Shown in pieces: positions 8,356 to 16,790 of a stretch of DNA of 64,000 nt; within the stretch, counting starts at the first letter, position 1; the number at the start of each line of letters is the position of its first letter. Under the pieces are notes generated by a model. It saw nothing but the letters and a program-made list of their open reading frames with translations. It searched no databases and was not told the DNA's origin. Origin of the DNA: Bacillota bacterium (GTDB lineage Bacteria > Bacillota > Clostridia > Acetivibrionales > JANLFN01); contig JAEZTC010000007.1 in assembly GCA_023421675.1 (NCBI GenBank), positions 1 to 64,000 of the forward strand, given 5' to 3'. A program made the position numbers and the translations under genes.

Positions 8356-9420
8356 TCAATCTAGCAGAGCAGGTATGATGCATTTCTCTATAAGCGGCCA
8401 CCTGTCACTGGCATTTAAGATAATTTTGGAGGCGATTGCAATTACCAGGTCTTTTTCCGGAATGCAGCAAATAACATTGCCTCCGTCGCCCAAGGCAGAA
8501 AATGATGAAATGCCATTGTCCTCCCTAAGCCACCATAGGTATCCGTACCCGTTATAACCGATTCCTTCAAGGTCAAGGTGCACTGATGGGTTAATAGATT
8601 CATTAACCCATTTCTCCGAAATAATCTGTTTGGTGTCCCACATACCTTTATTCAAATACAAAAACCCGAAACGAGCCATATCCCATAATGATAATGTAAG
8701 TCCAAAGCCTCCAGTACTGTTGCCATTAGGATCTTTAATCCATCCGGTTGATTTATTGCTATATACATCCAACAATCCAAATGCCTGTTTCTGATCAGGG
8801 ATTACCCTCATGCCTAAAGGGCCAAACAACCGTTCATTGGCAAACTCACGGGCACACATGCCTGTGGTGCGTGTAATTGCTGCCGACAGCAGATGTATTC
8901 CACCAGTGTAGTACTGGAATTTTCCGGGTTGACTGTTTTGTCCCAAAAGATTAAGTATATACATGATCCAATCACGCTGTCTGCGCAGTCTGTCAAACGC
9001 CTCCTGACCGCGTTTGTTTCCTTCCTTCCATGAAAACGGAAAGGGGGCTGTCATAGTCAGCAAGTGCCTTAAGGTTATAGTACGTTTTAATATATCTTCA
9101 GCATCAGGTGAATACTCCGGGAAAAATTCTAGCACCTTCTGATCAATACTTTTGATGAATCCAGCATCAATTGCAATACCTACAAGAGCAGAGATCACGC
9201 TTTTGGTAATTGAAGCAACATTATGGACATCAAGCGGTCCGCAGCCATTATAATGCCTTTCATAAATGACATATCCCTTGCGGACTACGACAATTCCATT
9301 TAGGTTACTGTACTTATTATTTATCATATTTCCAAGTTCATTAATCTTTTCCGGGTCCATGCCCACAGCTTCAGGCTTTGCATGCTGCCATTCAATGGTT
9401 GGCCAATACTCCCTTTGCAT
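8356..9420 (-). CDS. Serine hydrolase, class C beta-lactamase / AmpH-like
   Basis: 354 aa. ATG at 9420 follows GGGAGGTATTTGTA and overlaps the stop of the UvrA-like gene by one base (TAATG), implying translational coupling. It has SITKS (SxxK, catalytic Ser about residue 72), a YYTGG segment at the YxN position, and GGFGLTLS / ALGDGG near the C-terminus. There is no signal peptide, so it is likely a cytosolic esterase or amidase rather than a secreted beta-lactamase. Confidence 0.85.
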   Translation of the reverse strand: MQREYWPTIEWQHAKPEAVGMDPEKINELGNMINNKYSNLNGIVVVRKGYVIYERHYNGCGPLDVHNVASITKSVISALVGIAIDAGFIKSIDQKVLEFFPEYSPDAEDILKRTITLRHLLTMTAPFPFSWKEGNKRGQEAFDRLRRQRDWIMYILNLLGQNSQPGKFQYYTGGIHLLSAAITRTTGMCAREFANERLFGPLGMRVIPDQKQAFGLLDVYSNKSTGWIKDPNGNSTGGFGLTLSLWDMARFGFLYLNKGMWDTKQIISEKWVNESINPSVHLDLEGIGYNGYGYLWWLREDNGISSFSALGDGGNVICCIPEKDLVIAIASKIILNASDRWPLIEKCIIPALLD

Positions 9421-11822
9421 TACAAATACCTCCCTGTAATGGATTCCAGGTTATTCTTCAAGGTTTGCGGTGTACCCTCTGCAATTAGTTGCCCACCCTC
9501 GGCTCCTCCCTTTGGACCTAATTCTATAATCCAATCGCAGGCTTTAAGGACAACCGGGTTGTGTTCAATAACAATTACTGAATTCCCCTTGGAAATAAGC
9601 TCATCTATTAATTGTATAAGCTTTGAGATATCATAAAGGCTAAGGCCTGTTGTAGGTTCATCCATAATGTAAAGAATATTACCTTTGCGGCGCCTTCCTA
9701 TTTCTTTGGCAAGCTTGATTCTTTGTGCTTCACCTCCGCTGAGAGTCGGAGTAGGCTGACCCAGCTTAATATATCCCATTCCTATTCTATCCATTACTTT
9801 TAAAACTGAAATTACACCAGGATCATCTTTAAAAAACTCAACAGCTTCAGAAACGGTCATTTCAAGGACATCGAATATATTTTTACCCTTATACCTGACA
9901 GATAAGGCTTCATCATTATACCTCTTTCCGTGACATTCCCTGCATGTATTGTAAATATTCAAATTACCGCTAAGCCAGATAGTTTCACGGCCACTGCCGC
10001 TGCATTCAGGGCATGCACCTTTTGAACTGAAAGAGAAATGGCCCGCCGACAATTCCATATCTATTACATTCTGCTGTTGAGCAAACAGTAAGCGGATTTT
10101 ATCCCAAATACCCACATAGGATGCAGGATTTGAGTTTATGTTTCTCCCGATTGGAGCCTGTGATATTTCCGCAAAGCCTGAAACATATTGGATACCCTCT
10201 AATCTGTCTGCAACTGTTTGAATGCTTTCTGATTTATCATCGTTACTTTCTTCACTATCGTTAGGGTTATGAAAATACCCTTTTAGCATAGGAATTAATG
10301 TGTCAGAAACAAGTGAGCTTTTCCCGCTTCCCGAAACACCTGCAATACCGACCAATGAACCCAACGGGAAAGATACCGTGACATCCTTAAGATTGTTTGT
10401 TCTTGCATTCCGGATAGTCAAACAAGGTGTGTCATCACCTGTAATATTCCTTTTTGATTTTCTTTCAGGTATGGGAATCTTGCCTGAAAGATATTGACCT
10501 GTAATAGAATTCTTACACTCAAGAAGGCCCTTTAAATTGCCTTGATAAATAGCCTGGCCGCCTTGCTCACCTGCCTTTGGTCCTATATCAATAATATGTT
10601 CAGCCATTTCGATAGTATCCTTATCATGCTCCACGACAATAACTGTGTTCCCCAGATTCTTAAGTTCATTTATGGATTTCAGCAGTTCAGTCTTTTCAGA
10701 CTCATGAAGCCCGGCAGTCGGTTCATCCAGTATATAAATGAGTGAATCCATTTTGGAGCTCAGATGAGAATTCAAAAACAGCCGTTGTATTTCTCCGCCG
10801 CTTAAGCTGGGCAGTTCCCTATATAGTGACAGATGTCCTAGGCGAGATTTAATCAGACCTTTCGTTATATGAATTATTTCACTAAGCAGGTTCTTTCCTA
10901 ATGGAGTTAATGCTTCTTTCCCGGGTAAACCCCCAAGAAATTTATCGAGCTCTGAAATGGTCATTTTACCGAGCTCCCCGATATGCCTTTCACCTAGAAT
11001 AACACTGCGTGCTTCTTCACCAACCCTGAAACCATGGCAGTCTGAGCATTCCGATACTGAGTAAATGCCATTTAAGTCCTCGCCGCTCCGCAGACGTGCC
11101 TGAAAAATTCTTGTAAGACAATAGCTCCGTTTTTCATCGTTACCATTTACCTGGTGTCCATAGATAATTTCATATTTTATTTCATCCGGAAGGTTTGAAA
11201 ATGGCATGTCAAAGTAGTTGCCATGTTTTTTATAAAGAAGTTTCCTGTATCCCGGCGTTATACCAGCTTTGTCAAAAACGTCTCCCAGAGTTATACTGTC
11301 ATCCGGGACAAGCTTTTTCATGTTAATCCTGTAGTATGAACCGCGTCCTGAGCATTTTATGCACATTCCATTGGAAGTATTATATGAAAAATAACTTGCC
11401 TGCAGGTGTTCCTCCTTATTACCGCAATTACTGCAGGTAAGATTGCTGTCCGAAACCGTACCGCATAACGGACAGAGAATTCTGCCTTCCCTCGAATATA
11501 GCAAACTAAGCAGACTAAGGATATTCGTTTTTGAACCTACTGTTGAGCGTGGATTACTTTGGCGGATAACACTTTGCTGTACTGATACAGCAGGTCCTAT
11601 GCCTGAAATACTGTCGAACTTGTCCTCGTCATCAATTCCTGAAAGAATGCCCAAAGACTTTAAGTATTGCCTGCGCCCCTCTTCAAAAATTATATCAAAT
11701 ACCAGGCTGGATTTGCCTGATCCGCTGACACCGGTTGCAACAACAAGCTTGTTTTTTGGAATTGAGATATCTATGTTTTTAAGATTGTGCAGCCGTGCAC
11801 CTTTTATTGTAATGTTTTTCAT
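9420..11822 (-). CDS. Short UvrA-like ABC ATPase (UvrA2 / drug-resistance class)
   Basis: 800 aa from the ATG at 11822 (AAAGGTGGATTT upstream), shorter than the ~940 aa of canonical UvrA. It has two ABC halves: Walker A GVSGSGKSSLVFD and GVSGSGKSSLVSD, signatures LSGGEIQRLFL and LSGGEAQRIKLAK, and zinc modules CPLCG...CSNCG and CPECSGSG...CRECHG. Class II UvrA proteins lack part of the UvrB-binding and insertion domains and are often linked to tolerance of DNA-binding drugs. It is coupled to the serine hydrolase downstream, and an AraC/GyrI-type regulator lies just upstream, which fits a drug-response operon. Confidence 0.9.
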   Translation of the reverse strand: MKNITIKGARLHNLKNIDISIPKNKLVVATGVSGSGKSSLVFDIIFEEGRRQYLKSLGILSGIDDEDKFDSISGIGPAVSVQQSVIRQSNPRSTVGSKTNILSLLSLLYSREGRILCPLCGTVSDSNLTCSNCGNKEEHLQASYFSYNTSNGMCIKCSGRGSYYRINMKKLVPDDSITLGDVFDKAGITPGYRKLLYKKHGNYFDMPFSNLPDEIKYEIIYGHQVNGNDEKRSYCLTRIFQARLRSGEDLNGIYSVSECSDCHGFRVGEEARSVILGERHIGELGKMTISELDKFLGGLPGKEALTPLGKNLLSEIIHITKGLIKSRLGHLSLYRELPSLSGGEIQRLFLNSHLSSKMDSLIYILDEPTAGLHESEKTELLKSINELKNLGNTVIVVEHDKDTIEMAEHIIDIGPKAGEQGGQAIYQGNLKGLLECKNSITGQYLSGKIPIPERKSKRNITGDDTPCLTIRNARTNNLKDVTVSFPLGSLVGIAGVSGSGKSSLVSDTLIPMLKGYFHNPNDSEESNDDKSESIQTVADRLEGIQYVSGFAEISQAPIGRNINSNPASYVGIWDKIRLLFAQQQNVIDMELSAGHFSFSSKGACPECSGSGRETIWLSGNLNIYNTCRECHGKRYNDEALSVRYKGKNIFDVLEMTVSEAVEFFKDDPGVISVLKVMDRIGMGYIKLGQPTPTLSGGEAQRIKLAKEIGRRRKGNILYIMDEPTTGLSLYDISKLIQLIDELISKGNSVIVIEHNPVVLKACDWIIELGPKGGAEGGQLIAEGTPQTLKNNLESITGRYL

Positions 11823-11892
11823 AAATCCACCTTTCATTACATAGATTTATAGGTGCTGAAGCAGTCGGCCGACCAAAAAAGTAACACTGAAA

Positions 11893-12807
11893 TTATAAAG
11901 GTTTTACAGGTATGTACAAATCAACAATGCTTTTATTTTCAGGGTGCTCGTCCGGATTATTCAAATAAATCTCAAAGCAAGGGCGGTCATCAGGCTGATA
12001 ACCGTTTTCAGACAGCCACTCTCCGATAAAGTTCCAGGCACCCGGGAATTGGCTTGCATCAAGTATACAATGCCCGATTGCATACCTGCCGCCGGGAATA
12101 GTCATTTTTCCGATTTCACCATCAACCGCGGTATCGCCGTTAATAGTTAAGCATATACTTGTTCTGAACCTTTCTTGGTCAGTTATTTCATAATTATCAT
12201 GATACAAAGAAAGAATTTTGGTATCGTCATGGTCAATAAGCCCTCTTGCATTAGCCCAGCTGAATAACTTGTCAAGAAGCTTGCGAAAAAGCTGTGGTTC
12301 CCCTTTGAACATGCCCGTATTGCGTATATAAATAACCGGCATTTCCTGTATTTCCTTTGCTTCAACACTTACAACCCCATTATATGTGAAAGATTTTAAA
12401 TCGTCTTTTCCAGTCTTGCTTTCCACTTTGCATTTCTTGCTTTTCAGTATGTTAATATCTGCTCTTAGCTGGCTTGCACTGAACCTGAAATGTTTCATGA
12501 AGGCTCTTGAAAAGGATGCCTGGTTAGAAAATCCAAATTTCAAAGCTATCTCAGCAATAGTCTCCTTAGGGTTTCCGATAATACTTAATGCTGCCCTTTC
12601 CAACCGGATTCGCTGAATATATTTTGAAGGCGGCTCTCCTATAATTGAGCAAAAAATTCTATGGAAATGAAATTGAGAGAAATTAGCCACACCCGAAAGT
12701 ACTGCAAGTGACAATTCTTCGCTGATGTTAGCTTCTATATAATCCTGGACCTTGTTTATCCTTGATATATATTCCTCCCGCAGGAAGGCATTGTTGGAAT
12801 TGACCAT
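11893..12807 (-). CDS. AraC-family regulator with GyrI-like effector domain
   Basis: 304 aa, ATG after AGGAGAATACC. The N-terminal ~110 residues hold the double helix-turn-helix (LSVLSG-like first HTH and ETIAEIALKFGFSNQASFSRAF second HTH). Residues about 150-304 form a GyrI/Rob-like ligand domain (VIYIRNTGMFKGEPQLF ... GRYAIGHCILD ... FEIYLNNP). Such proteins sense hydrophobic drugs and activate efflux or resistance genes. It lies 70 bp upstream of the UvrA-like gene on the same strand, making that operon a plausible target. Confidence 0.9.
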   Translation of the reverse strand: MVNSNNAFLREEYISRINKVQDYIEANISEELSLAVLSGVANFSQFHFHRIFCSIIGEPPSKYIQRIRLERAALSIIGNPKETIAEIALKFGFSNQASFSRAFMKHFRFSASQLRADINILKSKKCKVESKTGKDDLKSFTYNGVVSVEAKEIQEMPVIYIRNTGMFKGEPQLFRKLLDKLFSWANARGLIDHDDTKILSLYHDNYEITDQERFRTSICLTINGDTAVDGEIGKMTIPGGRYAIGHCILDASQFPGAWNFIGEWLSENGYQPDDRPCFEIYLNNPDEHPENKSIVDLYIPVKPL

Positions 12808-12945
12808 GGTATTCTCCTCTCAGTTAATCCTTCTGCAACAATTCTATCTTAATATAAAAAGGATTACCACATTATGCTGGCAATTAGCCATGTGATAATC
12901 CTTATAGCAGCTTTGTATCTAAATTCCGTCAAACCTGAACTACTT

Positions 12946-13668
12946 TCATTTTGCCTCAATAATAAGCATAAACGAGTTTTCTTTTTCGTAAGCACCTTTC
13001 TTGAAGTCTCCATAGGCATGGATTTCTTTAAACCCTGCATTCGAAAGCATTGAAACCGTTTCATCATACAATAGCGGCGTAAGATATATCTCATTTTCAA
13101 TTGTCCTGTCTTCAACAGACAAAATTGTTTTGAATGTGATTTTACCATCTTCATAGTTATAAAAGCGTTCAAATTTTAATGGAACAGCTTCGTTTACTAA
13201 GGTCGGAAGAGATTTAATGTTCTTTGAAATTACCCTGTCAAAATTTATTATCTGAAATATAAAAGTTCCGCTCTTTGTCAGCAGACTGTGTACATCCTTA
13301 AAGAAGGTTTCGATTTTATCGAGGCTATCAAGATGCACTAATGAATTTCCAATACAATAAACAACATCAAACGAACCTTTATCAAACTTCGTGCTTAGTT
13401 CCTGCATATCTGCCTGTAAACACTTTACTGAACTTTTTTTAGTTATGATTTTCTCTGTTAAGGCTTTAATCATTTCCTTATCTATATCAACTGCAGTCAA
13501 ATCAAGCCCAAGCTTATCCAGCTCAATTGAATACTCTCCCGTGCCACAGGCTACATCAAGAACGGACTTTTTGGGGGCTCCTATACATTCAGCTAAAAAT
13601 TTTATAGTATCCTGTGACACTGGAAAAATAATATCGTAATACTTTGAAATAGCATCATAAAAAACCAT
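12946..13668 (-). CDS. Class I SAM-dependent methyltransferase
   Basis: 240 aa, ATG after GAGGATGTG. Motif I VLDVACGTGEYSIEL is at residues about 36-50, then acidic AVDIDKEM, and DVVYCIGNSLVHL as motif IV. The substrate cannot be inferred. It is expressed alone, separated from the AraC gene by about 140 bp and from the structured RNA by about 175 bp. Confidence 0.88.
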   Translation of the reverse strand: MVFYDAISKYYDIIFPVSQDTIKFLAECIGAPKKSVLDVACGTGEYSIELDKLGLDLTAVDIDKEMIKALTEKIITKKSSVKCLQADMQELSTKFDKGSFDVVYCIGNSLVHLDSLDKIETFFKDVHSLLTKSGTFIFQIINFDRVISKNIKSLPTLVNEAVPLKFERFYNYEDGKITFKTILSVEDRTIENEIYLTPLLYDETVSMLSNAGFKEIHAYGDFKKGAYEKENSFMLIIEAK

Positions 13669-13809
13669 TTAATCACATCCTCTAAAGGTATGAATGATAA
13701 AATTACTTTGTAACTATTGTATACAGTCATATTAAATCGCATACTCAATTATACCCTATAATAATTATAACTATTATTATCTATGACCATTAACTACACG
13801 CAGCCCCGA

Positions 13810-13838
13810 TTGCCGTAATGCTCATAACCATGTATAAT
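13810..13838 (+). promoter_or_regulatory. Sigma-A promoter for structured RNA copy 1
   Basis: TTGCCG (13810-13815), a 17-bp spacer, and TATAAT (13833-13838). The distance from TATAAT to the conserved CCTGRRATG block of the RNA is 21 bp here and in the second copy at 41.6 kb, which supports the start site. Confidence 0.75.
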
Positions 13839-13844
13839 TGGTTT

Positions 13845-14101
13845 CAGATGTGAAGCAAACCTGGGATGTCCGGGATAAGCTTGTTGTTTGAACCTACAAT
13901 TGAAATAAGGGAGTCGGATGTGAAAAGCGAAGCCAGGCCCCAGTTTAATCCGCCATATGGCACAAGTCATATGCAACGGCAGGGGAAGGCTGAAATTTTC
14001 AATATGACACCCTCCTAGCGAAGGCTAGGTGTCAAACAACAGGTGAAGGCATTTTGGGTATAAATTCATAGTATATAGACCAGGTTAAAGCCTGGTTTTT
14101 T
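13845..14101 (+). ncRNA. Structured noncoding RNA, copy 1 (raiA-motif-like candidate)
   Basis: About 215 nt plus a terminator. A closing helix pairs CCTGGGATG (13860-13868) with CATTTTGGG (14050-14058). An inner helix pairs TTGAA (13888-13892) with TTCAA (13998-14002), and a hairpin GACACC..CCTAGC / GCTAGG..GTGTC spans 14006-14033. Conserved single-strand blocks include GAACCTACA, ATAAGGGAGT and TGCAACGGC. All recur in copy 2, where bases differ but pairing is kept. There is no coding potential. A 6-bp hairpin with a T-run at 14079-14101 ends it. The multi-helix shape does not look like 6S RNA; the raiA motif is my best guess for family, at low certainty. Confidence 0.8.
14079..14101 (+). terminator. 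Terminator of structured RNA copy 1
   Basis: ACCAGG / CCTGGT with a 6-nt loop followed by TTTTTTA. It overlaps the end of the convergent hemerythrin-like gene. Confidence 0.85.
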
Positions 14102-14508
14102 TATTGTAACAAAGGGTATAATTCGCTCTCTTCCCTTTCTATCCTGCCTGAAAGGGCTTCAAATATGTGTTTTGTGTCTTCACTGAATTTTTCAGTATCC
14201 TGTTGAATTTTAATAGCCGTATTATATTTTGATTTGTAATCCTCATACGCTTTAGCTACCCGAACCATTTCCTCGCTGTATTTTTTGCCAAAGGAGTTCA
14301 GGGATTGATCAGTGCTGTTCATTAGTTCCGGGTACAGGTATTTGTCTTCATTTAAAAGGTGGATTTTAAGCTTGCCGGTAATAATGTTCAGGCTTTTAGC
14401 TATATCATTAAGGTTCTGGGATACTGTATTGTGATTTATGTTGTCCAGTATGTAATTGGCAAGTTCCATAACTTCTGTGTGCTGTCTTTTAAGGCTTGTT
14501 GTGTTCAT
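14101..14508 (-). CDS. Hemerythrin-like (HHE) domain protein
   Basis: 135 aa, ATG after AAAGGAGAAACC. All-helical, with spaced His/Glu ligands: LKRQHTEVM (His10), KIHLLNEDKYLYPEL (His and Glu near 50-58), DTKHIFEAL and EREESELYPLL. This is the pattern of non-haem di-iron HHE bundles that bind oxygen or nitric oxide or take part in iron-sulfur repair. A perfect 14-bp palindrome lies 56 bp upstream of the start. Confidence 0.82.
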   Translation of the reverse strand: MNTTSLKRQHTEVMELANYILDNINHNTVSQNLNDIAKSLNIITGKLKIHLLNEDKYLYPELMNSTDQSLNSFGKKYSEEMVRVAKAYEDYKSKYNTAIKIQQDTEKFSEDTKHIFEALSGRIEREESELYPLLQ

Positions 14509-14563
14509 AGTGGTTTCTCCTTTGCTTTTTTTATTATATTAGCATAGGAGTTGGCAAATTTCG

Positions 14564-14577
14564 GTATCCCGGGATAC
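14564..14577. promoter_or_regulatory. 14-bp palindrome, candidate operator of the hemerythrin gene
   Basis: GTATCCCGGGATAC is a perfect palindrome. On the minus strand a TATAAT (GCTAATATAATAAA) follows about 27 bp later with no clear -35. The palindrome therefore sits near the -40 position, where an activator or repressor could bind. Confidence 0.45.
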
Positions 14578-14599
14578 GGAAACTTAAAAATATAACCCT

Positions 14600-14625
14600 G
14601 ATGATATTCAATCATCAGGACTTAA
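14600..14625 (-). terminator. Terminator after the AraC gene
   Basis: CCTGATGAT / ATCATCAGG with a 5-nt loop. On the minus strand it is followed by GTTATATTTTT. It ends the 305-aa AraC gene. Confidence 0.7.
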
Positions 14626-14639
14626 CAGTGTGAAAAACT

Positions 14640-15557
14640 CTATTTTCCGATCCAGGTAAATTGCTTTCGATATTGGTTTGGAGAATATCCAATAAGCTTC
14701 TTGAACATTTTATTGAAATGAGCATTATCACTAAAGCCTAAACGTTCAACAATTTCAGATATTGTGAGTCCTGTATCCTTGAGCATTAAGGTAGCCAGTT
14801 TAACCCGAAGTGAAATTAAATAAGCCATTATCGGTTGTCCCGTAGCATTTTGAAATTGCTCCTGGATTGTAGTTTTATTGGTATTAAATAATCTACAAAG
14901 TTCTGGTATTGTTATCTTTTTTGAATAGTTTGAGTTAAGATAAAGGATTATTTTATCTACTGTCTCGGATGAGTTAATGACAATGCCTGCACTCTTTTCT
15001 TCAGGTGAACTGTAAGCTCTGGCCAGAGTGAAAAGAAGTTCAATGAAATATGACCTTGCACGGCATGACCAAAACTTGTGTGACTGCTCTTCAATTTCCT
15101 TCCTGATTGAATCAAACAGACCGGAAACATAATTTACTGAAGCAGAATCAATATTAAGCTGGCCTATGTACTTATCATTCCTTTCAATGAACGGGTCCAA
15201 TAAAAAAGTTTCCTGTTTTTCGGTAATTGCGAACTCTTTTTTGTTCCCGCGGATTTTTTCAAAGGTAAATTTATAATTTATAAATTGAGGGTGGAAATAA
15301 AAAGCCTGAGCATCCAATTTGACGCTGTCAACCAGATGAACACTTTCCTTCTCATTAATGCAAAAAACTGCAGGTGCCACTATTGAAATTTTCTTGTCAT
15401 CTATGCTGAGTATGCCGGTTCCCTTTTGAACGAGAATTACCCTTAACCTTTCGCCCAAACCTGATATTTCATCAAATTTCTCAGACGGATTGTAAGCAAT
15501 GGGAATCTCTTTGCCTATCTCAGGATAAAACCTACATGCACGAACATACAATTCCAT
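14640..15557 (-). CDS. AraC-family transcriptional regulator
   Basis: 305 aa, ATG after CGAGGTGTACTT. An N-terminal cupin-like sensing region (residues 20-130) precedes a C-terminal AraC domain: ITIPELCRLFNTNKTTIQEQF as the first HTH and LTISEIVERLGFSDNAHFNKMFKKLIGYSPNQYR (split here for length: LTISEIVERLGF, SDNAHFNKMF, KKLIGYSPNQYR) as the second. The effector is unknown. The neighbours (HD protein upstream, hemerythrin downstream) do not share an obvious pathway with it. Confidence 0.88.
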   Translation of the reverse strand: MELYVRACRFYPEIGKEIPIAYNPSEKFDEISGLGERLRVILVQKGTGILSIDDKKISIVAPAVFCINEKESVHLVDSVKLDAQAFYFHPQFINYKFTFEKIRGNKKEFAITEKQETFLLDPFIERNDKYIGQLNIDSASVNYVSGLFDSIRKEIEEQSHKFWSCRARSYFIELLFTLARAYSSPEEKSAGIVINSSETVDKIILYLNSNYSKKITIPELCRLFNTNKTTIQEQFQNATGQPIMAYLISLRVKLATLMLKDTGLTISEIVERLGFSDNAHFNKMFKKLIGYSPNQYRKQFTWIGK

Positions 15558-15625
15558 AAGTACACCTCGACTATATTACATAACATAATTTTATAATAGT
15601 CTTGGTGATACATGCAAATTAATTA

Positions 15626-16165
15626 CTATAGTTCTGGCTTTTTGTCTATCAGATTTTTCGCTTGTTCAATCAAACTATCCATGTTTGCCTTTACTTTTTG
15701 CGAATACCATTCGATTCCCTGTTCATAGCCCATCTTTTTGACAGAGAATGCAAAAAACAGCCAATATGAAGGGTTTACGATTTGTGAAATTGCATCTGCA
15801 TTAGATACACAAACCTCTTCCAAAGTTCCTTCCCCAAGTTTGATTGGTACTGAGTGAGATTTTATTACCTTTTTTACAGCTTCAATTTTATCCGCACCGT
15901 ACGACTTACGCTTAAGTATGGCATCTGCTGTCACTGAACTTAATTCGGAGTGATGGCTGAGAGTGTTGATATCCATGACAGCTGATATATCGTGAAGGTA
16001 TGACGAAATTTCAACAATCTCCCTGTCGGCTCCCAGTATGTCTGCCAGCCTGCATGCATAATCCTTTACGATCATGATGTGCTGTTCAAAAAATGCACTT
16101 CCAAACACATTTTCCTTTTGATTGCATTGATGTTTTACAAATTCCTTAACATAATCGGTGATCAT
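15626..16165 (-). CDS. HD-domain phosphohydrolase
   Basis: 179 aa, ATG after AAAGGGAGTG. The HD signature is in ISSYLHDISAV (residues about 50-60), with upstream His and later Asp metal ligands (VSNADAISQI). It belongs to the broad YedJ-like HD family acting on nucleotides or other phosphate compounds; the substrate is unknown. Probably monocistronic with the AraC gene 68 bp downstream. Confidence 0.82.
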   Translation of the reverse strand: MITDYVKEFVKHQCNQKENVFGSAFFEQHIMIVKDYACRLADILGADREIVEISSYLHDISAVMDINTLSHHSELSSVTADAILKRKSYGADKIEAVKKVIKSHSVPIKLGEGTLEEVCVSNADAISQIVNPSYWLFFAFSVKKMGYEQGIEWYSQKVKANMDSLIEQAKNLIDKKPEL

Positions 16166-16790
16166 TTTAACACTCCCTTTCTTGATTTCAGTATATAGGG
16201 TTGTGGGGGGTTAAGGAATGTAAAATGAAAAGGGAATTTTGTAAAATTGACAGGAAAAAAGGCATTTAGATTTGTATAACTTGTTATGCCCTCATGCAGT
16301 AAAATAGCAAATACCAGAATCCCCATATACTTTCCAAGCCAAAGAAAGATATAAGGAGCTTCGGATATCCTTAAATTATTTCTGGCTTTGATGGTTTATC
16401 CACAAATCCCATTCTATACATTTATTCTTTTGGTCAAGTAAAATTAACTAATACACAACAATATTTCTACTTTATACTCCTTATTTTTACAATAAGTTAG
16501 TCCGTACAAAAGGAGGTGTTTAATTAAGTATATAGATTTTATACAGGAAAAAAGTCCGACTGTTAGTCAAACTATTTTATTAATTAGAGGCTATACCCAG
16601 ACTTTAAAGATAATTTTTTTAAGACCTTCTAACAGTGTCTGGCTTTAAAACACTGATTTATCTTGGGTTACATGCTTCTCATCCTGTTAAGGAATAATGG
16701 TCTATTGAATTTAGCATATCATGACTTTTATAGGCTGCAAACCGTGAAATATTAGGGGAAATGCCAATTTTACCACTTCCGGACTGGCAC
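16166..16790. other. 625-bp intergenic stretch
   Basis: No gene is supported. AAGGAGGTG at 16510-16518 looks like a ribosome binding site, but only a 42-codon open frame without ATG/GTG/TTG start follows, so this may be the remnant of a lost gene. This gap marks the left edge of the defence block. Confidence 0.5.

Noticed and set aside
13845..14101. 6S RNA as the identity of the structured RNA pair
   Set aside because: 6S RNA is one long rod with a central bubble. These elements have a closing helix that encloses several separate hairpins.
16510..16680. Small gene after the AAGGAGGTG in the 16.2-16.8 kb gap
   Set aside because: The open frame of 42 codons has no ATG, GTG or TTG start and no recognisable product.
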